DNA of 64,000 nt, taken from positions 372,001 through 436,000 of the forward strand of contig NZ_JADPKK010000019.1 in NCBI RefSeq assembly GCF_023073915.1, given 5' to 3'. This DNA comes from Bradyrhizobium sp. 149. Its GTDB lineage: Bacteria; Pseudomonadota; Alphaproteobacteria; Rhizobiales; Xanthobacteraceae. Under the pieces are notes generated by a model. The model had not been told where the DNA came from, did not search any database, and saw nothing but the letters and a program-made list of their open reading frames with translations. Made by a program: the position numbers and the translations under genes. Positions 26,186 through 34,815 of the stretch are shown here, in pieces (the first letter of the stretch is position 1; every line of letters starts with the position of its first letter).

Positions 26186-26791
26186 CTATTGCTCGTCCTT
26201 CGGCGGCATCCGGGGCGGCGGCAGCGGCGTGAACACGGCGCTTTGCGCGCCGGCCGACGGCGCAGCGAATTCGCCGGTCGAGGAATCGCCGCCGCTCGTC
26301 TCCATGATGGTCTTGGGGGTCACATATTCCCGGACCATGTCGATGAGGCTGCCATCGCCGCCGCCGAAATCGGCGGCGCGGCCGCCTTGCGGATGTCCCA
26401 ACGCGATCTCGTTCTCCGCTGCATGGGTCTTGTCGGCCAGCCTGTCATTGTAGGGCACGCGAAAGGCGCGCGGAATGCCGCTCGGGCGATTGTCCTCGTC
26501 GAGCTGCTCGACCCAGAGATAGATCGAGCCGGGATCGCCCTCCAGCGAATGCGGCTCGACGATGCGGGCCTTCAGCAGCTTGAAGGAGGTCGGCAGCCGG
26601 TCCGCGCTGGCCCAGCCGAGCAGCCCACGCATTTCCGTGAAGCTGACGACATAGAAGGCGCTGGTCACGACGACCGCAACCGCCTTCAGTGACCAATGCA
26701 GCCGCGCATAAACCAGCACGACCAGCAGCAGTGCGCCGATGACGGCATAGGCGACCGATAGCGTGAGGATGACCGTCTGCAGGCTAGTCAC
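26186..26791 (-). CDS. Two-span membrane protein with acidic/proline-rich tail, unknown
   Basis: 201 residues with a GTG start inside the end of the preceding gene (8-base overlap; GAGGGT upstream). Two membrane segments occur at about 6-28 (VILTLSVAYAVIGALLLVVLVY) and 33-50. The rest should lie on one side of the membrane: a fold with IYLWVEQLDEDNRPSG and RVPYNDRL, ending in a low-complexity region rich in Gly, Ser and Pro. I do not recognise the family. Its tight overlap with the upstream gene indicates a shared function with the TolQ-like channel. Confidence 0.78.
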   Translation of the reverse strand: MTSLQTVILTLSVAYAVIGALLLVVLVYARLHWSLKAVAVVVTSAFYVVSFTEMRGLLGWASADRLPTSFKLLKARIVEPHSLEGDPGSIYLWVEQLDEDNRPSGIPRAFRVPYNDRLADKTHAAENEIALGHPQGGRAADFGGGDGSLIDMVREYVTPKTIMETSGGDSSTGEFAAPSAGAQSAVFTPLPPPRMPPKDEQ

Positions 26792-27470
26792 GGCGTACCC
26801 TCGCAGTGTTCTTGCTCACGCCGGTCCTCGGGTCGAGATCGGCGCCGTTGCGCCAGCTGCTGCGAAAAGTCTCCAGCAGCGATTTCGGCCGCTGGTCCAC
26901 ATTGACGACCTTGCCCTCGGCATCAAGCCGGAACCGCACCGCGGTCTTCTCGTCGCCCGTGTGATCGAGCGTGAACTTGTTGTCGAAGATCACCTGCGCG
27001 GTCGGATTGAGCTTCTGCACCTTCACATTGGCCTGGACCGGTTCGCCGGTCGTGGCCACGAAATGTGAGACATTGACAGTGTATTCGCCGGGAACGATGC
27101 CGCGCACCGTGACGATCTCCTCGCGGATCGGCGAGGCAATCTTCTTGCCGTTCACCATGATGAAGTCGTTGGCTCCGCCGCGATCGTCACGGTCGAGCGT
27201 CAGGAAACCAGCCTCGCGGTGGCGATACCAGGCGATATTGCCCACGGGATCCTGCACGAACAGGTCGAGATCGTCGGGATGGCTGTCCGGCCAGTCCAGC
27301 GTGATCATGAACTCGGCCTTGGAGTCGATCTTGCCGTCCTTGGCGTCCGGCGAGACCGCGAGCAGCGCGAGGAAGAACAGGAAAGCGATCACCTGGAGCG
27401 CCTTGAACAGCATCACGCCCAGGGGATCGAACGGCTCCTCGCGCGGATAGAGACCGAAATCATCCATCAT
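26784..27470 (-). CDS. Membrane-anchored protein with DUF2135-like beta domain
   Basis: 228 residues; its ATG overlaps the stop of the TolQ-like gene by 4 bases. One membrane span lies at about 24-42 (ALQVIAFLFFLALLAVSP) after a short N-terminus, the topology of ExbD/TolR/MotB. The remainder is outside the cytoplasm: LDWPDSHPDDLDLFVQDPVG resembles the W..DL.V.DP..... pattern of DUF2135/YfaP-like domains, followed by GIVPGEYTVNV. There is no OmpA-type peptidoglycan-binding domain. It is the probable stator-like partner of the channel, but this is inference. Confidence 0.78.
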   Translation of the reverse strand: MMDDFGLYPREEPFDPLGVMLFKALQVIAFLFFLALLAVSPDAKDGKIDSKAEFMITLDWPDSHPDDLDLFVQDPVGNIAWYRHREAGFLTLDRDDRGGANDFIMVNGKKIASPIREEIVTVRGIVPGEYTVNVSHFVATTGEPVQANVKVQKLNPTAQVIFDNKFTLDHTGDEKTAVRFRLDAEGKVVNVDQRPKSLLETFRSSWRNGADLDPRTGVSKNTARVRRD

Positions 27471-28267
27471 GACTGGGGTCCGACCCTCATGATTCCGGAA
27501 CCCTTGATTCCAGCGCCCTTGCGCTCCAGCACCGGCGTCACATAGGTCTCGGTCAGCACCACCGCGTCCGAGAACACCTTCTGGGTCGCGGCGTCCAGCA
27601 TGTAGTACTGGATGCGGACCAGTATCGAACCGACCAGGCCCGCCAGGGTCGTGTACATCGCGACCGCCATGCCGTCGCTCATCAGTCCCATCGAGGATCG
27701 CATCGCGACCTTGTCGGCGGCATCCAGCCCCGCGATCGGCGCCAGCATGATGATGAAGCCGACGATGGTGCCGAGCAGGCCGAGCTTCATCAGCGTATCC
27801 GAGACGAAGGCCCCGAAGCCGTTGGAGCCGCGCAGCCGGTCGGCGAGCGTCCGCAGCAATAGCGTCTGGTCGACCGGGCGGTAGTCCTGCGCCGCGGCTT
27901 TGGTCACGAGGCTCTCGATGTGGTCCCGCACCAGCCCGCGTGGCAGCGCGGCCGCGCCGGCGTCGAGCGCCCTGCCGCCCTCGGGCGCCGCGAGGACCGC
28001 GCGGCAGCGCCGGGCCGCCGCGCCTTCACGGGCAATTGCCCGGGTGCGCAGGAAGCAGTGACCGCAGGTGAGGACATAGAGCAGCGCGATCATGCTGGAA
28101 ATGTAAGTCCGATCCGAGGTCAGCATCAGACCGATCAGGCCGAACCGCCACAGCAGCACGACGGCGAAGATCGAAAGCCCGGTGAAGATCATCCAGAACA
28201 GGAGCGCGCTGCGCTCGGATGGGTCGGCAGCAGGCCCCGCGATCGGTCCAATCGTCATCGAAGTCAT
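27467..28267 (-). CDS. MotA/TolQ/ExbB-family proton channel-like protein
   Basis: 266 residues with an AGGAG site before the ATG. There are hydrophobic segments at about 23-45, 54-70, 150-175 and 190-215. FVSDTLMKLGLLGTIVGFIIMLAPI followed by SSMGLMSDGMAVAMYTTLAGLVGSIL is the hallmark C-terminal pair of helices of MotA/TolQ/ExbB channels (LGLLGTV..(M)... and GIS.AL.TT..GL). This family converts proton flow into movement of a partner protein. It heads an operon with two membrane proteins and is divergent from a two-component system. Confidence 0.86.
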   Translation of the reverse strand: MTSMTIGPIAGPAADPSERSALLFWMIFTGLSIFAVVLLWRFGLIGLMLTSDRTYISSMIALLYVLTCGHCFLRTRAIAREGAAARRCRAVLAAPEGGRALDAGAAALPRGLVRDHIESLVTKAAAQDYRPVDQTLLLRTLADRLRGSNGFGAFVSDTLMKLGLLGTIVGFIIMLAPIAGLDAADKVAMRSSMGLMSDGMAVAMYTTLAGLVGSILVRIQYYMLDAATQKVFSDAVVLTETYVTPVLERKGAGIKGSGIMRVGPQS

Positions 28268-28465
28268 GCTGCACTGCTCCTGGCCTATAAAGATTGGCCT
28301 GCCGCGATTACCCGCCCACTAGATCAAAGCCGCCGCGCCCGGTCCAAAGAGCCATGCCCAATCCGGCTTGGGAAATTTGCCCGAGCTGCCATCCTGCCGT
28401 GCCTCGCAATTGGCAAGGCGCGGCGGCGTTGTTAGGCTGACCTTACCAAACTTTGGGGTGATCGC

Positions 28466-29836
28466 ATGCGCCTTGTGCTTCAGCTTGTCGCCCGTCTGTT
28501 TCTCATCGTCGCGCTCTGCCTCGGCGCGGCGACCATCTGGGCCACGTTCGACGCCTATCGCAGCGTGGACCGGGCGACTGCGGCCTCGGCGCAGCGGGTT
28601 GCGCAGGCGCTTCAGGCGCTGTACTGGCACGAATTCTTGTTGCGGAGCAGCAGAACACGCGAGCAGCTTCTGCCGATTCCGGAGTGGCGCACGCTGGAGA
28701 CGATGAAGCTGATCTCGCCCGGCGTCTGCGTCGAGTTTCAGCCGGCCATCGCATTCGAAAAGCCGCTCTGCGGCCAGAGCGAGGGGCTAGGCAAGACGCC
28801 GCCGCGCTGGTTCGCATCGATCGTGCCGACTTTCCTCGGCAGCCACGCCGAAGTGATACGGCCGGTCAGTCCCCGCGCGGCGACCGCCGGAACGGTGGTC
28901 GCGACGCCGGATGAAGCGGCCGCCATCTCGCTCGCCTGGGAGTACATCCTCAACGTCATCGATGTCGCGCTTTTGATGGCGGCGGCGATCGCGCTGCTGG
29001 CTTCGCTCGCGATCGCGCATGCGCTGGCGCCGGCGCGCACGATCGTGACTGCCTTGCAGCGCATGGCGCGCGGTCAGTATCGCACCCAACTGCCGCGCTT
29101 CCGCTCGATGGAGCTGGCGATGATCGGCAGCGCCGTCGGCGAGCTCGGCGGCCGGCTGGAGGAAGCGACCGAGCAGCGCGCAACGCTGACGCGACGCCTG
29201 ATCGAGATCCGCGACGACGAACGCCGCGCGCTCGCCCGCGAGCTGCACGACGAGTTCGGGCAAAATCTCTCGGCCATCCTCGCCTTCGCCAACACCATCG
29301 AGACGGCGGGCACGAAGGAAGACAAGGACAACGGCATCGCGCAGGACGCGCGGATGATCTCGCAGGCCACGCATCATCTGATGGCCTCGCTGCGCGATGC
29401 GCTGAAGCGCCTGCGCAATCCCCTGCCCGCCGAGCTTGGACTGGAGGCGAGCCTGGTGAATCTGGTGGATAGTTGGCGCTCGCAAAGCTCGGCGCGGCCG
29501 ACGATCCAGCTCGATCTCAAGGGCGACCTCACCGACATCAGCGGCCCGGCCGCCACCACTGCCTATCGCGTCGCGCAGGAATGCCTGACCAACGCGTTGC
29601 GCCACGGCGCGGCGCGCGAGATTTCGCTAAGCGTCGAGCGGCGCGCGGGCGACGACGATGCGTTACTGATCCGCGTCGAAGACGATGGCGGCGGCGACGC
29701 GGCGCACGTAGTGCAGTCGGCCGGCTTCGGCCTCACGGGCATCCGCGAGCGCGTTGCTGCGGCCGGTGGATCATTGTCGATTCTATCAGCCCATCGCGGC
29801 CTCAGCGTCGCCGCCACCATCCCGCTCGCCGCGTGA
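28466..29836 (+). CDS. Sensor histidine kinase, NarX/DegS type (HisKA_3)
   Basis: 456 residues. Membrane spans at about 8-28 and 164-185 flank a periplasmic sensor region of ~135 residues with no clear motif. A HAMP-like linker follows (ALAPARTIVTALQRMARGQY). The phosphoacceptor His261 lies in ARELHDEFGQNLSAI, the HisKA_3 pattern, and the ATPase domain ends in GFGLTGIRERVAAAGG. It is followed 7 bases later by a LuxR-type regulator, its likely partner. The pair is divergent from the TolQ-like operon. Confidence 0.92.
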   Translation: MRLVLQLVARLFLIVALCLGAATIWATFDAYRSVDRATAASAQRVAQALQALYWHEFLLRSSRTREQLLPIPEWRTLETMKLISPGVCVEFQPAIAFEKPLCGQSEGLGKTPPRWFASIVPTFLGSHAEVIRPVSPRAATAGTVVATPDEAAAISLAWEYILNVIDVALLMAAAIALLASLAIAHALAPARTIVTALQRMARGQYRTQLPRFRSMELAMIGSAVGELGGRLEEATEQRATLTRRLIEIRDDERRALARELHDEFGQNLSAILAFANTIETAGTKEDKDNGIAQDARMISQATHHLMASLRDALKRLRNPLPAELGLEASLVNLVDSWRSQSSARPTIQLDLKGDLTDISGPAATTAYRVAQECLTNALRHGAAREISLSVERRAGDDDALLIRVEDDGGGDAAHVVQSAGFGLTGIRERVAAAGGSLSILSAHRGLSVAATIPLAA

Positions 29837-29843
29837 GGCCGAG

Positions 29844-30494
29844 ATGAACGAGATTACAGCGACAGGCATTTCCGTGCTGCTGGTCGACGACCATCCGATC
29901 GTGCGGCAAGGCTATCGGCGCGTGCTGGAAAGCCAGGGCGATCTGCATGTCGTGGCGGAAGCCGACAGCGCCGCGGATGCCTACGTCGCCTTCAAGGCAC
30001 GCGATCCTGATGTCGTCGTGCTTGATATCTCGATGCCTGGCGCGAGCGGGCTGGAGGCGATCCGCAACATCCGCGCGCGCAGCCCGCGGGCGCGGATCCT
30101 CGTTTTCACCATGCACAACGAGGCCGTGCTGGTGAAGGCAGCCTTCAGTGCCGGCGCCAGCGGCTTCGTCACCAAGAGCAGCGAGCCGTCCGCGGTCGTG
30201 TCCGCGATCCGCAGCGTCGCCCGCGGCGAGCGCGCCATGAGCGACGACATCGCGCACATCCTGGCCGAGGACAGCCTGTCGGCGGGCTCAGCGCTGGATC
30301 AACTGGGAGAACGCGAGATCGAGATCCTGCGCCAGTTCGCCGGCGGCGCCACGACCGAACAGATTGCTGCGCATCTCAATCTCAGCGTCAAGACGGTGCA
30401 GAACTATCACTATCTGATCAAGACCAAGACCGGCGCGCGCACGGATGCGCAGCTCGTGCGGCTGGCGGCGAGTTGCGGGCTGACGAAGATCTAG
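29844..30494 (+). CDS. LuxR/NarL family response regulator
   Basis: 216 residues from the ATG at 29844. Receiver domain: LLVDDHPIVRQGYRRVLE, phosphoacceptor Asp61 in VVVLDISMPGASG, then TMHNEAV and Lys in VTKSSEPS. The C-terminal helix-turn-helix is LGEREIEILRQFAGGATTEQIAAHLNLSVKTVQNYHYLIKTK. It is activated by the kinase encoded just upstream and probably binds DNA as a dimer. Targets could include the divergent TolQ-like operon, but no site was identified. Confidence 0.93.
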   Translation: MNEITATGISVLLVDDHPIVRQGYRRVLESQGDLHVVAEADSAADAYVAFKARDPDVVVLDISMPGASGLEAIRNIRARSPRARILVFTMHNEAVLVKAAFSAGASGFVTKSSEPSAVVSAIRSVARGERAMSDDIAHILAEDSLSAGSALDQLGEREIEILRQFAGGATTEQIAAHLNLSVKTVQNYHYLIKTKTGARTDAQLVRLAASCGLTKI

Positions 30495-30621
30495 AGCTTG
30501 CCCGTCCCTAGAGCCCTCCTCCGCACGCGGGGTCTCCAAGGATATTTCGATCGCCTTAGCGATGAGGATTGGAACGGAGGCGGTCGAACTCTGGTTAGTA
30601 CCGGAGCGAAGGAGTTCCGCC

Positions 30622-30924
30622 ATGAGTAAGGCTATCCGCGAAGCCACCTATCCCGCGATTATCACTGTCGGCGAGCTCATCGATGAACTCTGCCGCCTGC
30701 CAGACACAGCAACGATCCGATTCCACTGCCCCATGCTCGAACAAGAGCTTGCATTCTACCGGCTTCGAAAGCGGGCGAAGGACCTCGTCGAAATTGAAGT
30801 CAATGCGTATCCGGAAAGCCCGCCGGTCGTGCCATTGGCCGGTGCCGCTCTTCGTGGACGGAAGAAGTCCCACCATCCGCGTTCGCTCCGCGATGGTGCC
30901 CTCGCTCATAAGGTCGGGGGATAA
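30622..30924 (+). CDS. Hypothetical protein (100 aa)
   Basis: Starts at ATG 30622 with AAGGAG at 7 bases, better than the upstream ATG at 30562. The first 65 residues look like a folded domain (TVGELIDELCRLPDTATIRF, ELAFYRLRKRAKDLVEIEV); the last 30 are basic and low-complexity. No known family. The end lies 7 bases from the end of the convergent TetR gene. Confidence 0.5.
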   Translation: MSKAIREATYPAIITVGELIDELCRLPDTATIRFHCPMLEQELAFYRLRKRAKDLVEIEVNAYPESPPVVPLAGAALRGRKKSHHPRSLRDGALAHKVGG

Positions 30925-30931
30925 AAAACGC

Positions 30932-31516
30932 CTACGCCTTCAGCCCGCGCAATACCAGCGCCAGCGTCGCATCGACACGCGCCGAGAGGTCGGCGTCCTT
31001 CCACTCGTCGGCATGAGCCGGATGGTGGAAGCGGACGGTGGCATCGAAGATGGCGCGCGCGGTGGCCTTGACGTCGTCTACGGCGAACACGCCCTGCGTC
31101 ACGCCATCGGACAGGATCGCCGCGATCTGGTCGATCATGGTGTCCTTGTGACATTTGACAGCCGCGCAGGCTTCGCGCGCCAACGTCAGATAGGTGTCGA
31201 ACATCTCGGGGTCGTCGAGCACGCGCGAACGTTTGGCGGCGAACAGCGTCCGTAGCCAGCGGTCGAGCCTGTCAGGCGCCGGACCCTGCTCCTCGGCGAT
31301 CGCCAGCAACGGCGCGTCGATCCGATCCAGCCAGCGTTTGGCGACGGCCTCACGCAGCGAGGCTTTGCTCGGGAAATGACGATAGACGCTGCCGTGGCTC
31401 ACATCGAGGGCGCGGGCCACGTCGACCACGGTGGCCTTGGCGAGTCCGTAACGCCGCAGCACGTCCTCGGTGACTTCGAGGATCCGCTCCGGCGTCAAGA
31501 TAACGGCTTCGTTCAT
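30932..31516 (-). CDS. TetR family transcriptional regulator
   Basis: 194 residues. The N-terminal DNA-binding domain is clear: ILEVTEDVLRRYGLAKATVVDVA, then RALDVSHGSVYRHFPSKASL, the TetR helix-turn-helix and its YRHF motif. The C-terminal ligand domain matches the AefR-like/TetR_C class by general feel only. Palindromes suitable as its operator lie upstream at 31847-31890. Its regulated genes are not obvious: the upstream gap has no large divergent gene before purB. Confidence 0.9.
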   Translation of the reverse strand: MNEAVILTPERILEVTEDVLRRYGLAKATVVDVARALDVSHGSVYRHFPSKASLREAVAKRWLDRIDAPLLAIAEEQGPAPDRLDRWLRTLFAAKRSRVLDDPEMFDTYLTLAREACAAVKCHKDTMIDQIAAILSDGVTQGVFAVDDVKATARAIFDATVRFHHPAHADEWKDADLSARVDATLALVLRGLKA

Positions 31517-31607
31517 GCCAGCACCATGTTCCCGCTAAGGGCTCAGTTATCCGGCGATGGAGCTGCTTCCGAAGCGCCCGTGCCGGTCGTTTCGGAAAGC
31601 TCTCGCC

Positions 31608-31709
31608 TTAATGAGGCAGTTTTGCAGCCTGCGCCGCGATCTGGCGCGCCACCAGTAAATTGAGCCAGTGCCCAATCGTCCCGGTCAAATTGATGATTTC
31701 GGTCGTCAT
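31608..31709 (-). CDS. Possible 33-residue peptide upstream of tetR
   Basis: ATG at 31709 preceded by CTGGAG at about 10 bases; product starts MTTEIINLTGTIGHW and ends QAAKLPH. It has one amphipathic or hydrophobic stretch (IGHWLNLLVARQIA). It would be transcribed from the AT-rich region with tetR. It could equally be the remnant of a decayed gene. No family. Confidence 0.3.
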   Translation of the reverse strand: MTTEIINLTGTIGHWLNLLVARQIAAQAAKLPH

Positions 31710-31846
31710 TGTCGTAAGTCTCCAGTTAATTGGCGGTCCCCATTGTTCAATTGCGACCCTCAATCCCCATTGTTTGGGACATCGGGCTCCCGGGATGCCG
31801 TCAGACGCCCAATCGGAGCGTCCGACCACGAATATACACATCTCGA

Positions 31847-31868
31847 TGACAGATTTCAATATCTGTCA
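31847..31868. promoter_or_regulatory. Operator-like palindrome TGACAGAT-N6-ATCTGTCA
   Basis: The two 8-base arms are perfect inverted repeats around TTCAAT. It lies in the AT-rich gap about 330 bases upstream of the tetR start. Its size and symmetry suit a TetR-type dimer. It partly overlaps a second inverted repeat at 31867-31890. Confidence 0.55.
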
Positions 31869-31890
31869 GTCAATGATCCGTGATTGACAG
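31867..31890. promoter_or_regulatory. Second inverted repeat CAGTCAAT-N8-ATTGACAG
   Basis: Seven of eight positions of the arms pair (GTCAAT/ATTGAC is perfect). It abuts the first palindrome, so the two sites could bind one regulator cooperatively. The following TTAATATCTG contains a further half of the first site (ATCTG). Confidence 0.4.
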
Positions 31891-32105
31891 TTAATATCTG
31901 CGGGCCTCCCCTTCGGTTCCCTTGGGGCCGGCTTCCCGTCGCCCCGCCCCCGCCGGGCCGATGACCCCGTCCAGCCCGGTCATCCCCCGCTACCTTGCCG
32001 GCGCCGTTTGTTTCGCCTTCCCCGCTCTGCTAAATCACGGCGTAAAAAACATTCTGGCCGGTGCAGCCCTTTTGGGTCATCCGCCCACCTTCCTGGAGTC
32101 GTCAG

Positions 32106-33413
32106 ATGATCCCCCGCTATACCCGCCCGGAAATGGCCTCGATCTGGGAGCCGCAGACCCGGTTCAAGATCTGGTTCGAGATCGAGGCGCATGCGGCGGA
32201 CGCCCTTGCCGAGCTCGGCACGATTCCCAAGGAGGCCGCCAGGACGGTCTGGGCCAAGGCCAAGGACGCCACTTTCGACGTCGCCCGCATCGACGAGATC
32301 GAGCGCGAGACCAAGCACGACGTGATCGCCTTCCTCACCCACCTCGCCGAGATCGTCGGCCCCGAGGCGCGCTTCGTGCACCAGGGCATGACCTCCTCCG
32401 ACGTGCTCGACACTTGCCTCAACGTCCAGCTCACCCGCGCCGCCGACCTGCTGCTCGCCGACCTCGACAAGGTGCTGGCGGCGCTTAAGAAGCGCGCCTT
32501 CGAGCACAAGATGACGCCGACGATCGGCCGCAGCCACGGCATCCATGCCGAACCCGTGACTTTCGGCCTCAAGCTCGCCTATGCCTATGCCGAATTCACG
32601 CGCGCGAAGGAACGCCTGATCGCGGCGAGGAAAGAGGTCGCGACCTGCGCCATCTCCGGCGCCGTCGGCACCTTTGCGCAGATCGATCCGCGCGTGGAAG
32701 AACACGTCGCCAAGGCCATGGGCCTTGTCCCCGAGCAGATCTCGACGCAGGTGATCCCGCGCGATCGCCACGCGATGTATTTCTCGGTCCTCGGTGTGAT
32801 CGCCTCCTCGGTCGAGCGCTTCGCGGTTGAGATCCGCCACATGCAGCGCACCGAGGTGCTGGAGGCCGAAGAGTTCTTCTCCGAAGGGCAGAAGGGATCG
32901 TCCGCGATGCCGCACAAGCGCAATCCGGTGCTCTCGGAAAACCTCACGGGTCTCTCGCGCATGGTGCGCGCCTATGTGACACCGGCGCTGGAGAACGTTG
33001 TGCTCTGGCACGAGCGCGACATCTCGCACTCCTCCGCCGAGCGCATGATGGGCCCCGACGCGACCGTCACGCTCGACTTCGCGCTGGCGCGCCTCGCCGG
33101 CCTGATCGACAAGCTGCTGGTGTATCCCGCCAACATGCAGAAGAACCTCGACCGCCTCGGCGGCCTCGTGCATTCGCAGCGCGTGCTGCTGGCACTGACG
33201 CAGAAGGGCGCAAGCCGCGAGGACGCCTACAAGCTCGTGCAGCGCAACGCCATGCCGGTCTGGCGCGGCGAAGGCGATTTCCTCCAGCTCCTGAAGAAGG
33301 ACGCTGAGGTGAAGAAGTATCTCACCGACGCCGAGATCGAGGAGCAGTTCGACCTAGGCTACCATCTCAAGCACGTCGACACGATCTTCAAGCGCGTGTT
33401 CGGGGAGAGCTGA
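32106..33413 (+). CDS. purB: Adenylosuccinate lyase
   Basis: 435 residues from ATG 32106. The superfamily signature GSSAMPHKRNPV lies near residue 265, with TSSDVLDTC (about 90) and GRSHGIHAEPVTFG (about 140, catalytic His). IPRYTRPEMASIWEPQTRF is the usual PurB N-terminus. It splits succinyl-AICAR and adenylosuccinate in purine synthesis. Upstream is the tetR gap; downstream is a palindromic repeat. Confidence 0.95.
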   Translation: MIPRYTRPEMASIWEPQTRFKIWFEIEAHAADALAELGTIPKEAARTVWAKAKDATFDVARIDEIERETKHDVIAFLTHLAEIVGPEARFVHQGMTSSDVLDTCLNVQLTRAADLLLADLDKVLAALKKRAFEHKMTPTIGRSHGIHAEPVTFGLKLAYAYAEFTRAKERLIAARKEVATCAISGAVGTFAQIDPRVEEHVAKAMGLVPEQISTQVIPRDRHAMYFSVLGVIASSVERFAVEIRHMQRTEVLEAEEFFSEGQKGSSAMPHKRNPVLSENLTGLSRMVRAYVTPALENVVLWHERDISHSSAERMMGPDATVTLDFALARLAGLIDKLLVYPANMQKNLDRLGGLVHSQRVLLALTQKGASREDAYKLVQRNAMPVWRGEGDFLQLLKKDAEVKKYLTDAEIEEQFDLGYHLKHVDTIFKRVFGES

Positions 33414-33421
33414 TTGCTTTT

Positions 33422-33514
33422 CGTCATTCCGGAGCACGCGCAGCGTGAACCCGGAATCTCGCGCCACAATCTCCAGATTCCGGGTTCGATGCTCCGCATC
33501 GCCCCGGAATGACG
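33422..33514. repeat. Palindromic intergenic repeat, family A copy 2
   Basis: Begins CGTCATTCCGGAGCACGCG and ends GCATCGCCCCGGAATGACG, whose last bases are the inverse of the first. The block order (TGAACCCGGAATCTCG, then GGGTTCGATGCTCCGCATCG) is the same as in the copy at 4831-4911. It lies between purB and the amidohydrolase and may act as a transcript-end hairpin. Confidence 0.88.
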
Positions 33515-33543
33515 AGAAGACCCACAAGAAACGGATTCAACTC

Positions 33544-34716
33544 ATGCCGATCGTCAACCGCGTTGCCGTCCTCTCCGACGAAATGGCCGCCTGGCGCCAT
33601 GACTTCCATGAGAACCCGGAGCTGCAATACGAGGTCCATCGCACGGCCGGCATCGTCGCCGACAAGCTTCGCGAGTTCGGCTGCGACGAGGTGGTGACGG
33701 GCATCGGCCGCACCGGCGTCGTCGGTGTCATCCGCGGGCGCAAGTCCGCCTCGGGCAAGACCATTGGCCTGCGCGCCGACATGGACGCGCTGCCGATCAT
33801 GGAGACGTCGGGCGTCGCCTACGCCTCCAAGGTCCCCGGCAAGATGCACGCCTGCGGCCATGACGGCCACACCGCCATGTTGCTCGGCGCCGCCAAATAT
33901 CTCGCCGAGACGCGCAACTTCGACGGCAGCGCGGTCGTGATCTTCCAGCCCGCGGAAGAAGGCGGCGGTGGTGGCAAGGCGATGGTCGAGGACGGGCTGA
34001 TGACGCGCTGGAACATCCAAGAGGTCTACGGCATGCACAACATGCCGGGCCTGCCCGAGGGCCATTTCGCAACCACGCCCGGCGCGATGCTCGCCTCCTC
34101 CGACAATATCCAGATCACGGTCCACGGCAAGGGCGGCCACGCCGGCGCGGGTCCGCACAAGTCGATCGACAGCGTGCTGATCGGCGCGCAGATCGTCAAC
34201 GCGCTGCAATCGATCGTCGCGCGCAACGTCGATCCGCTCAAATCGGCGGTCATCTCGATCACGCAATTTCATTCCGGCACGGCCTTCAACATCATTCCGG
34301 AGATCGCCGAGCTCGGGGGCACCGTGCGCACGCTTGATCCCGAGGTGCGCGATCTCGTCGAGCGCCGCATCGGCGAGGTCGCCGACAGCGTCGCGCGCGC
34401 CTATGGCGGCTCGGCCGAGACGAAATACACGCGGATGTATCCGGTCACGATGAACCATGCGCGCGAGGCCGGCCTTGCCGCCGACGTCGCCCGCGACATC
34501 GTCGGCGCCGAGCGCGTCAACGACAAGTTCATTCCCATGATGGGCGCCGAGGACTTCTCGTTCATGCTGGAAGCCCGCCCCGGCGCGATGATCCTGGTCG
34601 GCATGGGCGACGGCAACGAGTGCCACCACCCGGCCTACGTCTTCAACGACAACATCCTCGGCCACGGCGCGTCCTATTGGGCGCGTCTGGTGGAGACGCG
34701 GATGCCGGCGGGATAA
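33544..34716 (+). CDS. M20 family amidohydrolase (hippurate hydrolase-like)
   Basis: 390 residues from ATG 33544; the frame opens earlier through the repeat but this is not coding. WRHDFHENPELQYEVHRTA, the metal site MHACGHDGHTAMLLGAA and IFQPAEEGGGG are typical of the IAA-amino acid hydrolase/hippurate hydrolase/N-acetyldiaminopimelate deacetylase group, and MGAEDFSFML is near the C-terminus. It removes an acyl group from an N-acylated amino acid; the exact substrate is not readable. Confidence 0.92.
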   Translation: MPIVNRVAVLSDEMAAWRHDFHENPELQYEVHRTAGIVADKLREFGCDEVVTGIGRTGVVGVIRGRKSASGKTIGLRADMDALPIMETSGVAYASKVPGKMHACGHDGHTAMLLGAAKYLAETRNFDGSAVVIFQPAEEGGGGGKAMVEDGLMTRWNIQEVYGMHNMPGLPEGHFATTPGAMLASSDNIQITVHGKGGHAGAGPHKSIDSVLIGAQIVNALQSIVARNVDPLKSAVISITQFHSGTAFNIIPEIAELGGTVRTLDPEVRDLVERRIGEVADSVARAYGGSAETKYTRMYPVTMNHAREAGLAADVARDIVGAERVNDKFIPMMGAEDFSFMLEARPGAMILVGMGDGNECHHPAYVFNDNILGHGASYWARLVETRMPAG

Positions 34717-34815
34717 TGATCAAATTGCGTAAGGTGGGTTAGCCAAAAGTGCGATGCGAATAGGATGCTTTTGTCATCGCGCTCTACATTTTTGTTTGAG
34801 CACGACCTTTTCGCG

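Larger units (their letters stand above)
31517..32105. other. 589-base gap between tetR and purB with AT-rich palindromes
   Basis: The first part (31608-31709, minus) has one possible tiny ORF. The centre (31690-31910) is clearly AT-richer than its surroundings and holds two inverted repeats. The last 190 bases are C-rich and hold the purB leader and promoter. No gene larger than 35 codons is convincing in either direction. Confidence 0.55.

Noticed and set aside
27467..28267. Zorya-type defence system (ZorA/ZorB) around the MotA-like protein
   Set aside because: The partner lacks a peptidoglycan-binding OmpA domain and there is no ZorC, ZorD or ZorE-like helicase or nuclease nearby.
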